From Pseudomonadota bacterium (GTDB lineage Bacteria > Pseudomonadota > Gammaproteobacteria > Burkholderiales > Burkholderiaceae_C), in the NCBI GenBank assembly GCA_023418355.1, contig JAEZZU010000343.1, positions 1 to 26,989 on the forward strand: DNA of 26,989 nucleotides. Reading direction: 5' to 3'. Both the position numbers and the translations under genes were made by a program. The first letter of the stretch is position 1. Each line of letters starts with the position of its first letter. The notes beneath the pieces are model-generated. The model worked only from the letters and a program-made list of their open reading frames with translations, was not told the DNA's origin and ran no database searches. This document shows, piece after piece, positions 15,200 through 22,862 of this stretch.

Positions 15200-16048
15200 T
15201 TAAATTTCAGAACGCTTGCTCTGCATATTATTTTGCAGATCCTTGAGTTTTTCAGACAAACCCTCACCAATATTCAATGCCACTGCCGTTGCCAGAATAT
15301 CAATAATCAGCAAGTGCAAAAGTCTGGAGGCCATGGGCGTATAAAAGTCTGATCCTTCCAGATTGTCCGCAGCCAGATGAATATGGCTGATGTTTGACAA
15401 AGGTGTATGACTGGAAGTAATGCAAATAATGGTCGCACCATTGTTTTTGGCAATCTGCGCCACATCGAGCAGGTCTTTGGTTCGGCCTGAGTTGGAAATC
15501 AGAATTGCACAGTCGCCATGCGTCAGCATGGTGGCACCGATCACCTGCAAATGGGTGTCGCTGGAGGCATGGCTAGAAATACCTAGTCGCAAAAACTTGT
15601 GCTGCGCATCCTGAGCGACCACACCTGAATTGCCTACGCCGTAGATTTCCAACCGTTTTTTCTTGCGCCAGGTATCTACGATGGCCTGAACAGCCTGCTC
15701 AACCGCCTGTGGAGAAGCCGCATTGCGGTACTGCAAAAAGGCAGCGACCGAGTTATCGATGACTTTGACCAGTACATCCGCCGTCTTGTCATCCGCATCA
15801 ACGCTGCGGTGCACATAGGGCACGCCTTCGGCCACATTGCCAGCGAGCTTGAGCTTGAAGTCGGCCAGGCCGTCATAGCCCATGCTGCGGCAAAAGCGCA
15901 CCACCGTAGGCTTGCTGACATTGGCTTGTTCTGCCAGCTCGCGCACTGGCAGACGTGCAAAGCTGTGAGGATCTGCCAGCACGAGCCGCCCCACCCTTTG
16001 CTCAGCGGGCGCCAGAGAAGGAAGAGATGCTGCAATTCGGTCAAGCAT
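15200..16048 (-). CDS. hexR: MurR/RpiR family regulator, HexR-like
   Basis: 282 residues. The N-terminal helix-turn-helix of the RpiR type covers about 1-77 (VRELAEQANVSKPTVVRFCRSMGYDGLADFKLKL). A C-terminal SIS sugar-phosphate-binding domain covers about 125-255 (RLEIYGVGNSGVVAQDAQHKFLRLG, and ILISNSGRTKDLLDVAQIAK). HexR is the known member that senses 2-keto-3-deoxy-6-phosphogluconate and represses central sugar genes. The divergent position to transaldolase, with pgi downstream, fits that role, so I prefer HexR, but the gene name is an inference from context. The 148-base divergent gap (16049-16196) has a TATAAA at 16167-16172 as a possible -10 of the tal side. I could not recognise a clear HexR palindrome. 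Confidence 0.83.
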   Translation of the reverse strand: MLDRIAASLPSLAPAEQRVGRLVLADPHSFARLPVRELAEQANVSKPTVVRFCRSMGYDGLADFKLKLAGNVAEGVPYVHRSVDADDKTADVLVKVIDNSVAAFLQYRNAASPQAVEQAVQAIVDTWRKKKRLEIYGVGNSGVVAQDAQHKFLRLGISSHASSDTHLQVIGATMLTHGDCAILISNSGRTKDLLDVAQIAKNNGATIICITSSHTPLSNISHIHLAADNLEGSDFYTPMASRLLHLLIIDILATAVALNIGEGLSEKLKDLQNNMQSKRSEI

Positions 16049-16196
16049 GGAATGTCCAATCAGTCATACACGTAAAGCCCAGATTTTGCGCCACGAACAA
16101 CAAGCACATAGGCTCTCGGGCGTTGCAGAGCGTGCTATCCCTGAAGCGCACTACACTTGCCACACCTATAAAAACACATAACGCTCGCGAGACGTC

Positions 16197-17144
16197 ATGA
16201 ATCAACTCGAACAGCTCAAGCAATACACCACCGTGGTGGCCGATACGGGAGATTTCCAGCAAATCGCCCAGTTCAAGCCACAGGATGCCACCACCAATCC
16301 GTCCCTGATTTTGAAAGCCGTCCAGCAAAGTCAGTATCGCCCCTTGCTGCAAGCCACCGCCAACCAATGGCGTGCTGCTCCACTGGATGAAGTCGTGGAC
16401 CGTCTGCTGGTGAAGTTCGGGTGTGAAATTCTCTCCGTGGTTCCTGGCCGTGTCTCCACGGAAGTCGACGCACGTCTGTCTTTTGACACCGCGGCGACCG
16501 TCACACGTGCCGAGCGACTGATCTCTCTGTACGAAGCTGCAGGCGTACATATTGACCGCGTACTGATCAAGATTGCAGCGACCTGGGAAGGTATTCAAGC
16601 CGCCCGCCAGCTGGAGCAGCGTGGCATCCACACCAATCTGACTTTGCTGTTCTCCAAAGTGCAGGCTGTAGCCTGCGGAGATGCCAAAGTGCAGCTGATC
16701 TCCCCGTTTGTAGGCCGTATTTACGACTGGTACAAAAAGCAAGCAGGCTCGCAATGGGATGAAGCGGCCATGACAGGCGCCAACGACCCTGGCGTGCGCT
16801 CCGTGCGTGCCATCTACGACTATTACAAGCACTTTGGCATTACCACTGAAGTGATGGGTGCCAGCTTTCGCAACACCGGTCAGATTCTGGCGCTGGCAGG
16901 CTGCGATTTGCTGACCATCTCTCCCGACTTGCTGGCACAACTGCAGCTCCACGATGCCCCTGTCACCCGCGCATTGCATACAGACACCGCCAAGCAGCAA
17001 GACCTGCAGCGCGAGCACTATGACGAAGCCAGCTTCCGTCTGGCACTGAATCAGGATGCCATGGCCACCGAAAAGCTGGCCGAAGGCATTCGTGCTTTTG
17101 TCGCGGATGCGGAAAAGCTGGAACAGCTGATACGCTCCGTTTAA
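16197..17144 (+). CDS. tal: Transaldolase
   Basis: 315 residues of the TalB-type class I aldolase family. It transfers a dihydroxyacetone unit between sedoheptulose-7-phosphate and glyceraldehyde-3-phosphate in the non-oxidative pentose phosphate pathway. Visible are Asp16 in VVADTGDF, DATTNPSL (30-37), the Schiff-base Lys125 in VLIKIAATWEG, and TNLTLLFS. VGRIYDWYKK and the TIM-barrel length are typical. The protein is cytosolic. It is transcribed divergently from the HexR-like regulator and followed by the KASIII-like gene 61 bases later, with pgi beyond, so it probably leads a sugar-phosphate transcription unit. Confidence 0.96.
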   Translation: MNQLEQLKQYTTVVADTGDFQQIAQFKPQDATTNPSLILKAVQQSQYRPLLQATANQWRAAPLDEVVDRLLVKFGCEILSVVPGRVSTEVDARLSFDTAATVTRAERLISLYEAAGVHIDRVLIKIAATWEGIQAARQLEQRGIHTNLTLLFSKVQAVACGDAKVQLISPFVGRIYDWYKKQAGSQWDEAAMTGANDPGVRSVRAIYDYYKHFGITTEVMGASFRNTGQILALAGCDLLTISPDLLAQLQLHDAPVTRALHTDTAKQQDLQREHYDEASFRLALNQDAMATEKLAEGIRAFVADAEKLEQLIRSV

Positions 17145-17205
17145 GCCAACTTTCCCCCACATAGAGGCAGGCATTCAGTACGACCTGCCCATGGAGACAC
17201 TTTTT

Positions 17206-18324
17206 ATGCACTCTGTTGTCATCAGCGGTACAGGCCTGTACCAGCCCCCCTGCACCATCACCAATGCGGAACTGGTGGAAGCTTTCAACCAGTATGCCGA
17301 TCTGCACAACCAGCGGTTTGCTGCAGAAATTGCTGCAGGCACGCATACGCCCATGCAGCACTCCAGCGTGGAGTTCATTGAAAAAGCGTCTGGTATCCGC
17401 CAGCGCTATGTGCTGGAAAAAACCGGGGTGCTGGACCCCCTGCGCATGTATCCACGCTTTGAAGAGCGGGGGGACGAGCAGCTGTCGCTGATGGCAGAGA
17501 TTGCCGTGGCTGCGGCCCAGCAGGCTATGCAGCAGGCAGGCAAAACCGGCGCTGACATCGACATGGTGCTGTGCGCGGCATCGAACATGCAGCGCGCTTA
17601 CCCTGCCATGGCGGTGGAGATTCAGCAGGCGCTGGGAGCTGGTGGATATGGCTTTGACATGAATGTGGCCTGCTCCTCCGCCACCTTTGCACTGGAGCAG
17701 GCGGTCAATGCCGTGCGCTGCGGCTCGGCACGCTGCGTGCTGATTGTGAACCCCGAGATCACTTCTGCCCACCTGGAATGGCGCGACAGAGACTGCCACT
17801 TTATTTTTGGTGATGTGTGCACGGCCATCATCGTCGAGCGTGCGGACACCGCCACCAGCACCGACTGCTGGGAAGTGCTGGGGACGCGACTGGCCACGCA
17901 GTTTTCCAACAACATCCGCAACAATTTCGGCTTTCTGAACCGCAGCGAAGACAGCGACCCGGCAGCACGCGACAAGACTTTCCGCCAGGAAGGCCGCAAG
18001 GTATTCAAGGAAGTGGTGCCCATTGCGGCCGAGCACATTGCGACCCACCTGCAGCAGCTGTCGCACGCGCCCGCTGACATTCGTCGCTACTGGCTGCACC
18101 AGGCCAATCTGAGCATGAACCAGCTGGTGCTGAAAAAGCTGGTGGGCGAAGCCACAGAAGACCGCGCCCCGCTGATTCTGGACGAGTTTGCAAACACCGC
18201 CTCTGCAGGCTCTATCATCGCGTTCCACAAGCACCGCAACGATTTGGTCCCTGGGGACCTCGGCGTCATCTGCTCTTTTGGTGCTGGGTATTCGGTAGGC
18301 AGTGTCGTCGTGCGCAAGCAATAA
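17206..18324 (+). CDS. Beta-ketoacyl-ACP synthase III family (KASIII/FabH-like)
   Basis: 372 residues of the thiolase superfamily. The catalytic triad is complete: Cys156 in MNVACSSATFAL, His298 in YWLHQANLSMNQ, and Asn330 in EFANTASAGSI. The C-terminal CSFGAGYSVGSVV is the usual glycine-rich end. It is about 50 residues longer than classic FabH (~320), with extra sequence between residues 20 and 90. This resembles the longer FabH-like enzymes, such as the group that condenses medium-chain acyl-CoA with malonyl-ACP, more than the housekeeping FabH. ATG 17206 is chosen because GGAG lies 9 bases upstream, inside the alternative frame start at 17191. It sits between tal and pgi, an unexpected metabolic neighbourhood. 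The acyl donor is unknown. Confidence 0.85.
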   Translation: MHSVVISGTGLYQPPCTITNAELVEAFNQYADLHNQRFAAEIAAGTHTPMQHSSVEFIEKASGIRQRYVLEKTGVLDPLRMYPRFEERGDEQLSLMAEIAVAAAQQAMQQAGKTGADIDMVLCAASNMQRAYPAMAVEIQQALGAGGYGFDMNVACSSATFALEQAVNAVRCGSARCVLIVNPEITSAHLEWRDRDCHFIFGDVCTAIIVERADTATSTDCWEVLGTRLATQFSNNIRNNFGFLNRSEDSDPAARDKTFRQEGRKVFKEVVPIAAEHIATHLQQLSHAPADIRRYWLHQANLSMNQLVLKKLVGEATEDRAPLILDEFANTASAGSIIAFHKHRNDLVPGDLGVICSFGAGYSVGSVVVRKQ

Positions 18325-18329
18325 GCGCG

Positions 18330-18377
18330 GCTCACACGTGCCAGCCTGACAACAGGCGTATGCACGGCGGTGTGAGC
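18330..18377 (+). promoter_or_regulatory. Large stem-loop between the KASIII-like gene and pgi
   Basis: Outer arms GCTCACAC (18330-18337) / GTGTGAGC (18370-18377), middle GTGC/GCAC (18338-18341 with 18362-18365) and inner GCCTG-ACAA-CAGGC (18344-18357) can form one long hairpin. No T-run follows, so it is not a terminator. It ends 11 bases before the pgi ribosome site and may affect mRNA stability or pgi translation. Confidence 0.5.
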
Positions 18378-18399
18378 AGATCTCAGCGGAGAACACAGT

Positions 18400-20010
18400 T
18401 TGGTTTGCAATACAAGGCCTGAATGGGCGCAACTTGAGGCCCACTTTCACAGCATGGAGGGCGGTCTGGATCTACAGGCAGCTTTCAGGCAGGACCCGCA
18501 GCGTCTGGCACATCTGAGCCAGCAGGCACCGCATGTATTTGCGGATCTGTCCAAGAACTGGATCGTTCCGCAGACCGAAACGCTGCTGTCACAGCTGGCC
18601 CAGGCCTGCCAGGTTCATGCCCTGCGCGATGCCATGCTGGCCGGGCAAACCATCAACAACACCGAGACCCGCGCTGTGATGCACTGGCTGCTGCGCACAC
18701 CGCGTGATGGGGGCTTGCTGCGCACGCACCCTGTGGTGCAGCAGTGGAACCCGCATATGCAGCAGGCACTGCAGTCCGTGCACGACACGCTGGATGCCAT
18801 GCTGGCTTTGGCCGAGCAGGTCCGCGCCAATCCACAGATCACCGACGTGGTCAATATCGGCATTGGTGGTTCACACCTTGGGCCCGAAGTCGTGGTGCAG
18901 GCGCTCGAAGACTGGGTGGATGGAGACAAGCATTTCCACTTTGTCTCCAATGTGGACGGGCATGAACTGGGCCATGTGCTGCGCAAGGTTCGTCCTGAAA
19001 GCACGCTGTTTCTGATTGCCTCCAAGTCGTTTACGACTGCGGAGACCATGCTCAACGCACGCTCTGCGCGCGCCTGGTTTCTGGAGCATGGTGGCAGCCA
19101 GCACCCGGGCGATGCCTGCAGCATTGACCAGCATTTCGTCGCGCTCACGACCAATACCGAAGCTGCTGCTGCGTTTGGCATTTCCCGCACGCTGGGTTTC
19201 TGGGACTGGGTAGGTGGCCGCTTTTCGCTGTGGTCGGCCATTGGCCTGCCGATTGCAATTGCCATTGGTGCCGAGCAGTTCCGCCAGATGCTGCAGGGCG
19301 CGCATGCCATGGATGCGCATTTTTTCTCTGCACCCGACGCGCAGAACCTGCCCATGCGGCTGGGGTTGCTGGATGTGTGGAATCGCAATTTCTGCGGTTT
19401 TGGCAGCCGCTGCATTGCACCCTACAGCCACGGCCTGCGCAGGCTCACCGCCTATCTGCAGCAGCTGGAAATGGAAAGCAATGGCAAGGGTGTGACACGC
19501 GATGGACAGAAGCTCTCTGTCCCCACGGCACCCATTGTCTGGGGTGAGCCGGGCACCAATGGCCAGCATGCCTTCTTTCAGATGCTGCACCAGGGGCCAG
19601 ATGTCATCCCCGTGGAATTCATTGCGCTGCGCGATGGCGGCAAATACCTGGGTGCGCACCACCAGAGCCTGGTCATCAACGCCATTGCCCAGGCCCAAGC
19701 GCTGATGGAAGGCCGCTCAGGTGACGGCGCAGAGCGTGACTGCCCCGGTAACCGCCCCAGCACTTTCCTGCTGCTGCAGGCACTGGACCCGGCCTCGCTG
19801 GGGGCCTTGATTGCCCTGTATGAACACCGCATCTTTGTCTCAGGTGCGGTATGGGGCATCAACAGCTTTGATCAGTGGGGCGTAGAGCTTGGCAAAAAGC
19901 TGGCACAGCAACTGCGTGCACGCCAGCAGAGTCAGGACTGGACGGGGGTTGACCCCTCCACCGTGGCGCTGATGCAGCGGCTGGCAGAGTCTCCTGTCAA
20001 CGGCAACTAA
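18400..20010 (+). CDS. pgi: Glucose-6-phosphate isomerase
   Basis: 536 residues, cytosolic; interconverts glucose-6-phosphate and fructose-6-phosphate. PGI signatures are present: VNIGIGGSHLGP, SKSFTTAETM, the GGRFSLWSAIG block (272-282) and EPGTNGQHAFFQMLHQG (383-399), containing catalytic Glu and the conserved GQH. The C-terminal FDQWGVELGKKLA contains the catalytic Lys. The start is TTG at 18400: GGAGA (18388-18392) lies exactly 7 bases before it, and no ATG occurs in frame until 18454, which would remove the conserved first helix. A non-AUG start next to a strong hairpin suggests limited translation. It is convergent with DUF2789 (12-base gap) and is probably co-transcribed with tal and the KASIII-like gene. 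Confidence 0.96.
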   Translation: MVCNTRPEWAQLEAHFHSMEGGLDLQAAFRQDPQRLAHLSQQAPHVFADLSKNWIVPQTETLLSQLAQACQVHALRDAMLAGQTINNTETRAVMHWLLRTPRDGGLLRTHPVVQQWNPHMQQALQSVHDTLDAMLALAEQVRANPQITDVVNIGIGGSHLGPEVVVQALEDWVDGDKHFHFVSNVDGHELGHVLRKVRPESTLFLIASKSFTTAETMLNARSARAWFLEHGGSQHPGDACSIDQHFVALTTNTEAAAAFGISRTLGFWDWVGGRFSLWSAIGLPIAIAIGAEQFRQMLQGAHAMDAHFFSAPDAQNLPMRLGLLDVWNRNFCGFGSRCIAPYSHGLRRLTAYLQQLEMESNGKGVTRDGQKLSVPTAPIVWGEPGTNGQHAFFQMLHQGPDVIPVEFIALRDGGKYLGAHHQSLVINAIAQAQALMEGRSGDGAERDCPGNRPSTFLLLQALDPASLGALIALYEHRIFVSGAVWGINSFDQWGVELGKKLAQQLRARQQSQDWTGVDPSTVALMQRLAESPVNGN

Positions 20011-20022
20011 GCCCCCTGAGCG

Positions 20023-20289
20023 TTACAGCTGGTTCAGATCGGGCTTTTCGTGCAGCGCAGCGTTGAGCTGGTCGATCACGATGGCCCAGTCATCATCGCA
20101 GTAGAGCCGTTCGCGCAGCATCTGCGCCTGCTGGCGATTCCAGCAGGGGGCTTCATGGAGCAGCATGCCTTCAGGCAAAGGTCTGTGGTGTGCAATGAAC
20201 TGCTGGATGCTGTCAGGGTCATTGGGCAGCCCCAGCTGTGCGAAGAGTTCCGTAAATCCAGGCTGAGATTCACCGGGGATCAAAGACAT
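20023..20289 (-). CDS. DUF2789 family protein
   Basis: 88 residues, soluble, acidic. The pattern FTELFAQLGLPNDPDSIQQFIAHHRPLPEGMLLHEAPCWNRQQAQMLRERL...DDDWAIVIDQLNAAL matches DUF2789, a small conserved proteobacterial family of unknown function. AAGGAG lies 8 bases before the ATG at 20289. It follows the aldehyde dehydrogenase gene on the same strand by 80 bases containing a strong hairpin. Confidence 0.85.
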   Translation of the reverse strand: MSLIPGESQPGFTELFAQLGLPNDPDSIQQFIAHHRPLPEGMLLHEAPCWNRQQAQMLRERLYCDDDWAIVIDQLNAALHEKPDLNQL

Positions 20290-20328
20290 AAGCCAGCTCC
20301 TTTGCAGTCAAGTTGTAGGTGTGCGGCA

Positions 20329-20348
20329 TGCAGGGCTGGCGCCCTGCA
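20329..20348 (-). promoter_or_regulatory. Intercistronic hairpin between aldehyde dehydrogenase and DUF2789 genes
   Basis: Perfect 8-base arms TGCAGGGC / GCCCTGCA with a TGGC loop. No T-run follows on the minus strand, so it is more likely a processing or stabilising element than a terminator. Confidence 0.45.
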
Positions 20349-20369
20349 CCACCATGTGCTTCAGACCAT

Positions 20370-21812
20370 TCAGACCATGGCGATGGACACCGCCTTGGGC
20401 ACCAGATAGGCCTCCAGCGCTTCCGGGCCTCCTTCTGAACCATAGCCGGAATCCTTCACACCGCCAAATGGCATTTCTGCCGAGGCCACGGCGGGCTGGT
20501 TGATCCACAGCATGCCGGTTTCTACCTGCTGGCTCAGCAGGTGGGCGCTCTTGAGTGACGCCGTGAACGCATAGGCGGCCAGGCCATAAGGCAGGCGGTT
20601 GGCTTCGGCAATGGCTTCTTCCAGCTTCTCAAACGTGCGCAGTGCCACCACGGGGCCAAAGGGTTCGTTGTTGAACACATCAGCATCCAGCGGCACATCG
20701 GCCAGCACCGTGGGGGCATAGAAGTTCCCCACATCGCTCAAGGTCTTGCCGCCCAGCAGCAGCTTGGCGCCTTTGTCCTGCGCATTGGCAACCAGCGACT
20801 TCATGGCGGTGATGCGACGTGGATTGGCCAGCGGCCCCATCTTGGTATCAGGCTCCAGGCCATTGCCCACCTTGATGGAGGCAAAGTAGTCCACCACGCG
20901 TTCCGTGAACTGTTTTTCCAGGCTCTTGTGGACCAGAAAGCGGGTGGGCGAAATGCAGACCTGCCCCGCATTGCGCAGCTTGGCGGCACCTACGGATTTG
21001 ACGGCCAGTTCCACATCGGCATCTTCAGCAATGATCACGGGCGCGTGGCCGCCCAGCTCCATGGTGCAGCGCTTCATGTGCGCACCAGCCATGGCTGCGA
21101 GCTGCTTGCCCACGGCCGTGGAGCCCGTAAACGTCACCTTGCGGATGGTGGGGTGGGGAATCAGATAGCTCGAAATTTCTGCGGGATCGCCATAGACCAG
21201 GCCGATCACCCCGGCTGGCACGCCAGCATCCACAAAGCACTGGAACAGCGCTGCAGGCGATGCAGGCGTTTCTTCCGGCGCCTTGCACAGGAAGGAGCAG
21301 CCCGTAGCCAGTGCCGCGCTGATTTTGCGCACGATCTGGTTGACGGGGAAGTTCCAGGGCGTAAAGGCGGCAACAGGGCCAACAGGCTCCTTGATTACCA
21401 GCTGCTGCACATCGCCCCGGCGTGCAGGCACGATGCGGCCGTACAGGCGCAGCGCTTCGTCCGCAAACCATTCGATGATGCCCACACCCGCCAGCACTTC
21501 CACACGCGCTTCGGCCAGCGGCTTGCCCTGTTCCTGCGTCAGCAGCGCCGCGATCTGGTCTGCACGCTCCTTGAGCAGGGCAGCAGCCTTGCGCATGATG
21601 GCCTGGCGCTCATGCGCGCTGGTGTGCTTCCAGATCGCAAAGCCCTTTTCAGCGGCAGCCAGTGCACGGTCCAGATCTTCCTTGCCGGCATGGGCCAGCT
21701 GGCCAATCACTTCGCCCGTTGCGGGGTTGCGCACGGGCATGGTCTTGCCGCTGGCGGCGTTCTGCCATTGGCCGTCGATGAGCAATTGGGTGTCGGGATA
21801 GGTGTGGCTCAT
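20370..21812 (-). CDS. NAD(P)-dependent succinate-semialdehyde dehydrogenase family protein
   Basis: 480 residues of the aldehyde dehydrogenase superfamily, closest in pattern to GabD/SSADH. FTPWNFPVNQIVRKISAALATGC and FTGSTAVGKQL form the cofactor fold; catalytic Glu252 lies in MELGGHAPVII and nucleophile Cys286 in NAGQVCISPTRF. NEPFGPVVAL and PFGGVKDSGYGSEGG close the barrel. It oxidises an aldehyde, likely succinate semialdehyde from 4-aminobutyrate or related compounds, to the acid. GTG 21827 would add five residues; ATG 21812 fits the family better, but neither has a strong ribosome site. Substrate is an inference, since close relatives use other semialdehydes. Confidence 0.88.
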   Translation of the reverse strand: MSHTYPDTQLLIDGQWQNAASGKTMPVRNPATGEVIGQLAHAGKEDLDRALAAAEKGFAIWKHTSAHERQAIMRKAAALLKERADQIAALLTQEQGKPLAEARVEVLAGVGIIEWFADEALRLYGRIVPARRGDVQQLVIKEPVGPVAAFTPWNFPVNQIVRKISAALATGCSFLCKAPEETPASPAALFQCFVDAGVPAGVIGLVYGDPAEISSYLIPHPTIRKVTFTGSTAVGKQLAAMAGAHMKRCTMELGGHAPVIIAEDADVELAVKSVGAAKLRNAGQVCISPTRFLVHKSLEKQFTERVVDYFASIKVGNGLEPDTKMGPLANPRRITAMKSLVANAQDKGAKLLLGGKTLSDVGNFYAPTVLADVPLDADVFNNEPFGPVVALRTFEKLEEAIAEANRLPYGLAAYAFTASLKSAHLLSQQVETGMLWINQPAVASAEMPFGGVKDSGYGSEGGPEALEAYLVPKAVSIAMV

Positions 21813-21861
21813 GGTGCTTGCACTCACAGAAAGGAAAAGGTGAAAACTTGCTTTCAGTATT

Positions 21862-21957
21862 TCAAAATAGATAGCTGTTTGCGCTTGTGTAGCAATAGAT
21901 TCACTGCAAAAGTATTTGCAAAGCCTTGAAACACCAGCGCTAGCCGCTTCACTTTTG
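21862..21957. repeat. Dispersed palindromic repeat, copy D
   Basis: The left arm around ATAGATAGCTGTTTGCGCTT and right arm AGCGCTAGCCGCTTCACTTT (about 21936-21955) are imperfect inverted copies. Both match the elements near 7741 and 9600. It lies upstream of the aldehyde dehydrogenase gene. Confidence 0.65.
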
Positions 21958-22260
21958 AAAAACTAAGCGATAAACCATTGTAGGAAGCGCAGTGCGCAAT
22001 GCCATAGTGGATGTACGGTAGGCCACTCAGTGGCAATGCACCGTGCCCGCCTTGCGATCCATATGGCAGCACTGGCCCGGCGGCGAGTCCTTGCGGCATC
22101 CACCGCCATGTGCCCAAGTCTGAGAACAAGTCAGTATCAACATGCATGCGCAGATCAGGTGTTTCATTGCGTACTTCACAGGAATGAGGAGCGAATGCCT
22201 GACACCTTAGCGCGTCTGCCTCGTAGAGGCTGTCATCCATGTGCGGATATGGTCCATGCA
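21958..22260. other. Non-coding stretch between aldehyde dehydrogenase and the amine oxidase operon
   Basis: I see no convincing gene here. Open frames on both strands lack family signals and ribosome sites. Two small dyads are visible: GCGCA-G-TGCGC (about 21988-21998) and GCCACT-C-AGTGGC (about 22022-22034). The stretch may include the promoter of the aldehyde dehydrogenase gene or decayed sequence. Confidence 0.4.
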
Positions 22261-22284
22261 AAAAGAAGCCCACCGAAGTGGGCG
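22261..22284 (-). terminator. Rho-independent terminator of the amine oxidase-azurin operon
   Basis: Read on the minus strand, GCCCAC-TTCG-GTGGGC (22284-22269) is followed by TTCTTTTT. It lies about 60 bases after the azurin stop. Confidence 0.85.
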
Positions 22285-22345
22285 AAGGACCATGTACCAA
22301 CTGCCATGGCACACGGAGGGATACTTTACAAAGCGAGGCTATGCC

Positions 22346-22813
22346 TTACTGGCTGAGCTTGAGAGTGCCTTTCATCATCGATGCATGGCCGGGGAAGGAG
22401 CAGAAAAAGCTGTAGTTCTCGCCAGCGGCAAGCTTTCCCACATCCAGTGTCAGTGTGTCGCTTTCTCCACCGCCGATGAGCTTGGAGTGCGCCAGCACGC
22501 GGCCGTCGCCGGTCTTGAGGTAGTCGTTCGCGACCCCTGCACTGATACCGTCTTTCGCCACGGCGGCCACGTCTGCCGTCTTGGTGATCACCACGTTATG
22601 CCCCATGGCGGTCTTGGGCAGCTTGCCCACATGCTTGAGCGTAATGTCAAAGCTTTTGCACGAGCTGGGCACTTGCAGGCTCTTCACATTGAACTGCATG
22701 GCGTCATTGCTTTCCACGGTCACGGCGCAGTCGGATGCCATGACAGCCGGCGTCGCCAGCAGGCCAGCCACAGTGGCGGCCGTTACGCACAGTGCGCGCT
22801 TCATTGTCTTCAT
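22346..22813 (-). CDS. azu: Azurin (type-1 blue copper protein)
   Basis: 155 residues including a Sec signal peptide; the mature part begins near SDCAVTVESNDAMQFN. All copper ligands are present: His72 in MGHNVV, Cys138 and His143 in FFCSFPGHASMMKG, and axial Met147. Cys29 and Cys52 can form the family disulfide. Azurins are periplasmic single-electron carriers that pass electrons to oxidases or reductases. ATG 22813 is chosen because AAGGAA lies 5 bases upstream; ATG 22804 is too far from it. This is the last gene of the four-gene operon, 49 bases after the RidA-family gene, suggesting it takes electrons from the co-encoded amine oxidase, directly or through the cytochrome. Azurin next to an amine dehydrogenase is known from the aromatic amine dehydrogenase cluster of Alcaligenes faecalis. 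Confidence 0.96.
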   Translation of the reverse strand: MKTMKRALCVTAATVAGLLATPAVMASDCAVTVESNDAMQFNVKSLQVPSSCKSFDITLKHVGKLPKTAMGHNVVITKTADVAAVAKDGISAGVANDYLKTGDGRVLAHSKLIGGGESDTLTLDVGKLAAGENYSFFCSFPGHASMMKGTLKLSQ

Positions 22814-22862
22814 ACACATTCCTTGGCAGCAGGCCGCACACGCCGCCTGCTGCATCACAGCT

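Noticed and set aside
16049..16196. Possible HexR operator in the hexR-tal gap
   Set aside because: I could find only weak half-site resemblance (ACTACAC) and no convincing palindrome.
18400..18456. ATG at 18454 as the pgi start
   Set aside because: It lacks a good ribosome site and would remove the conserved N-terminus; TTG 18400 has GGAGA at ideal spacing.
21854..22312. 152-residue minus-strand open frame between the aldehyde dehydrogenase and azurin genes
   Set aside because: It crosses the palindromic repeat and the azurin terminator, has no ribosome site and matches no family I know.
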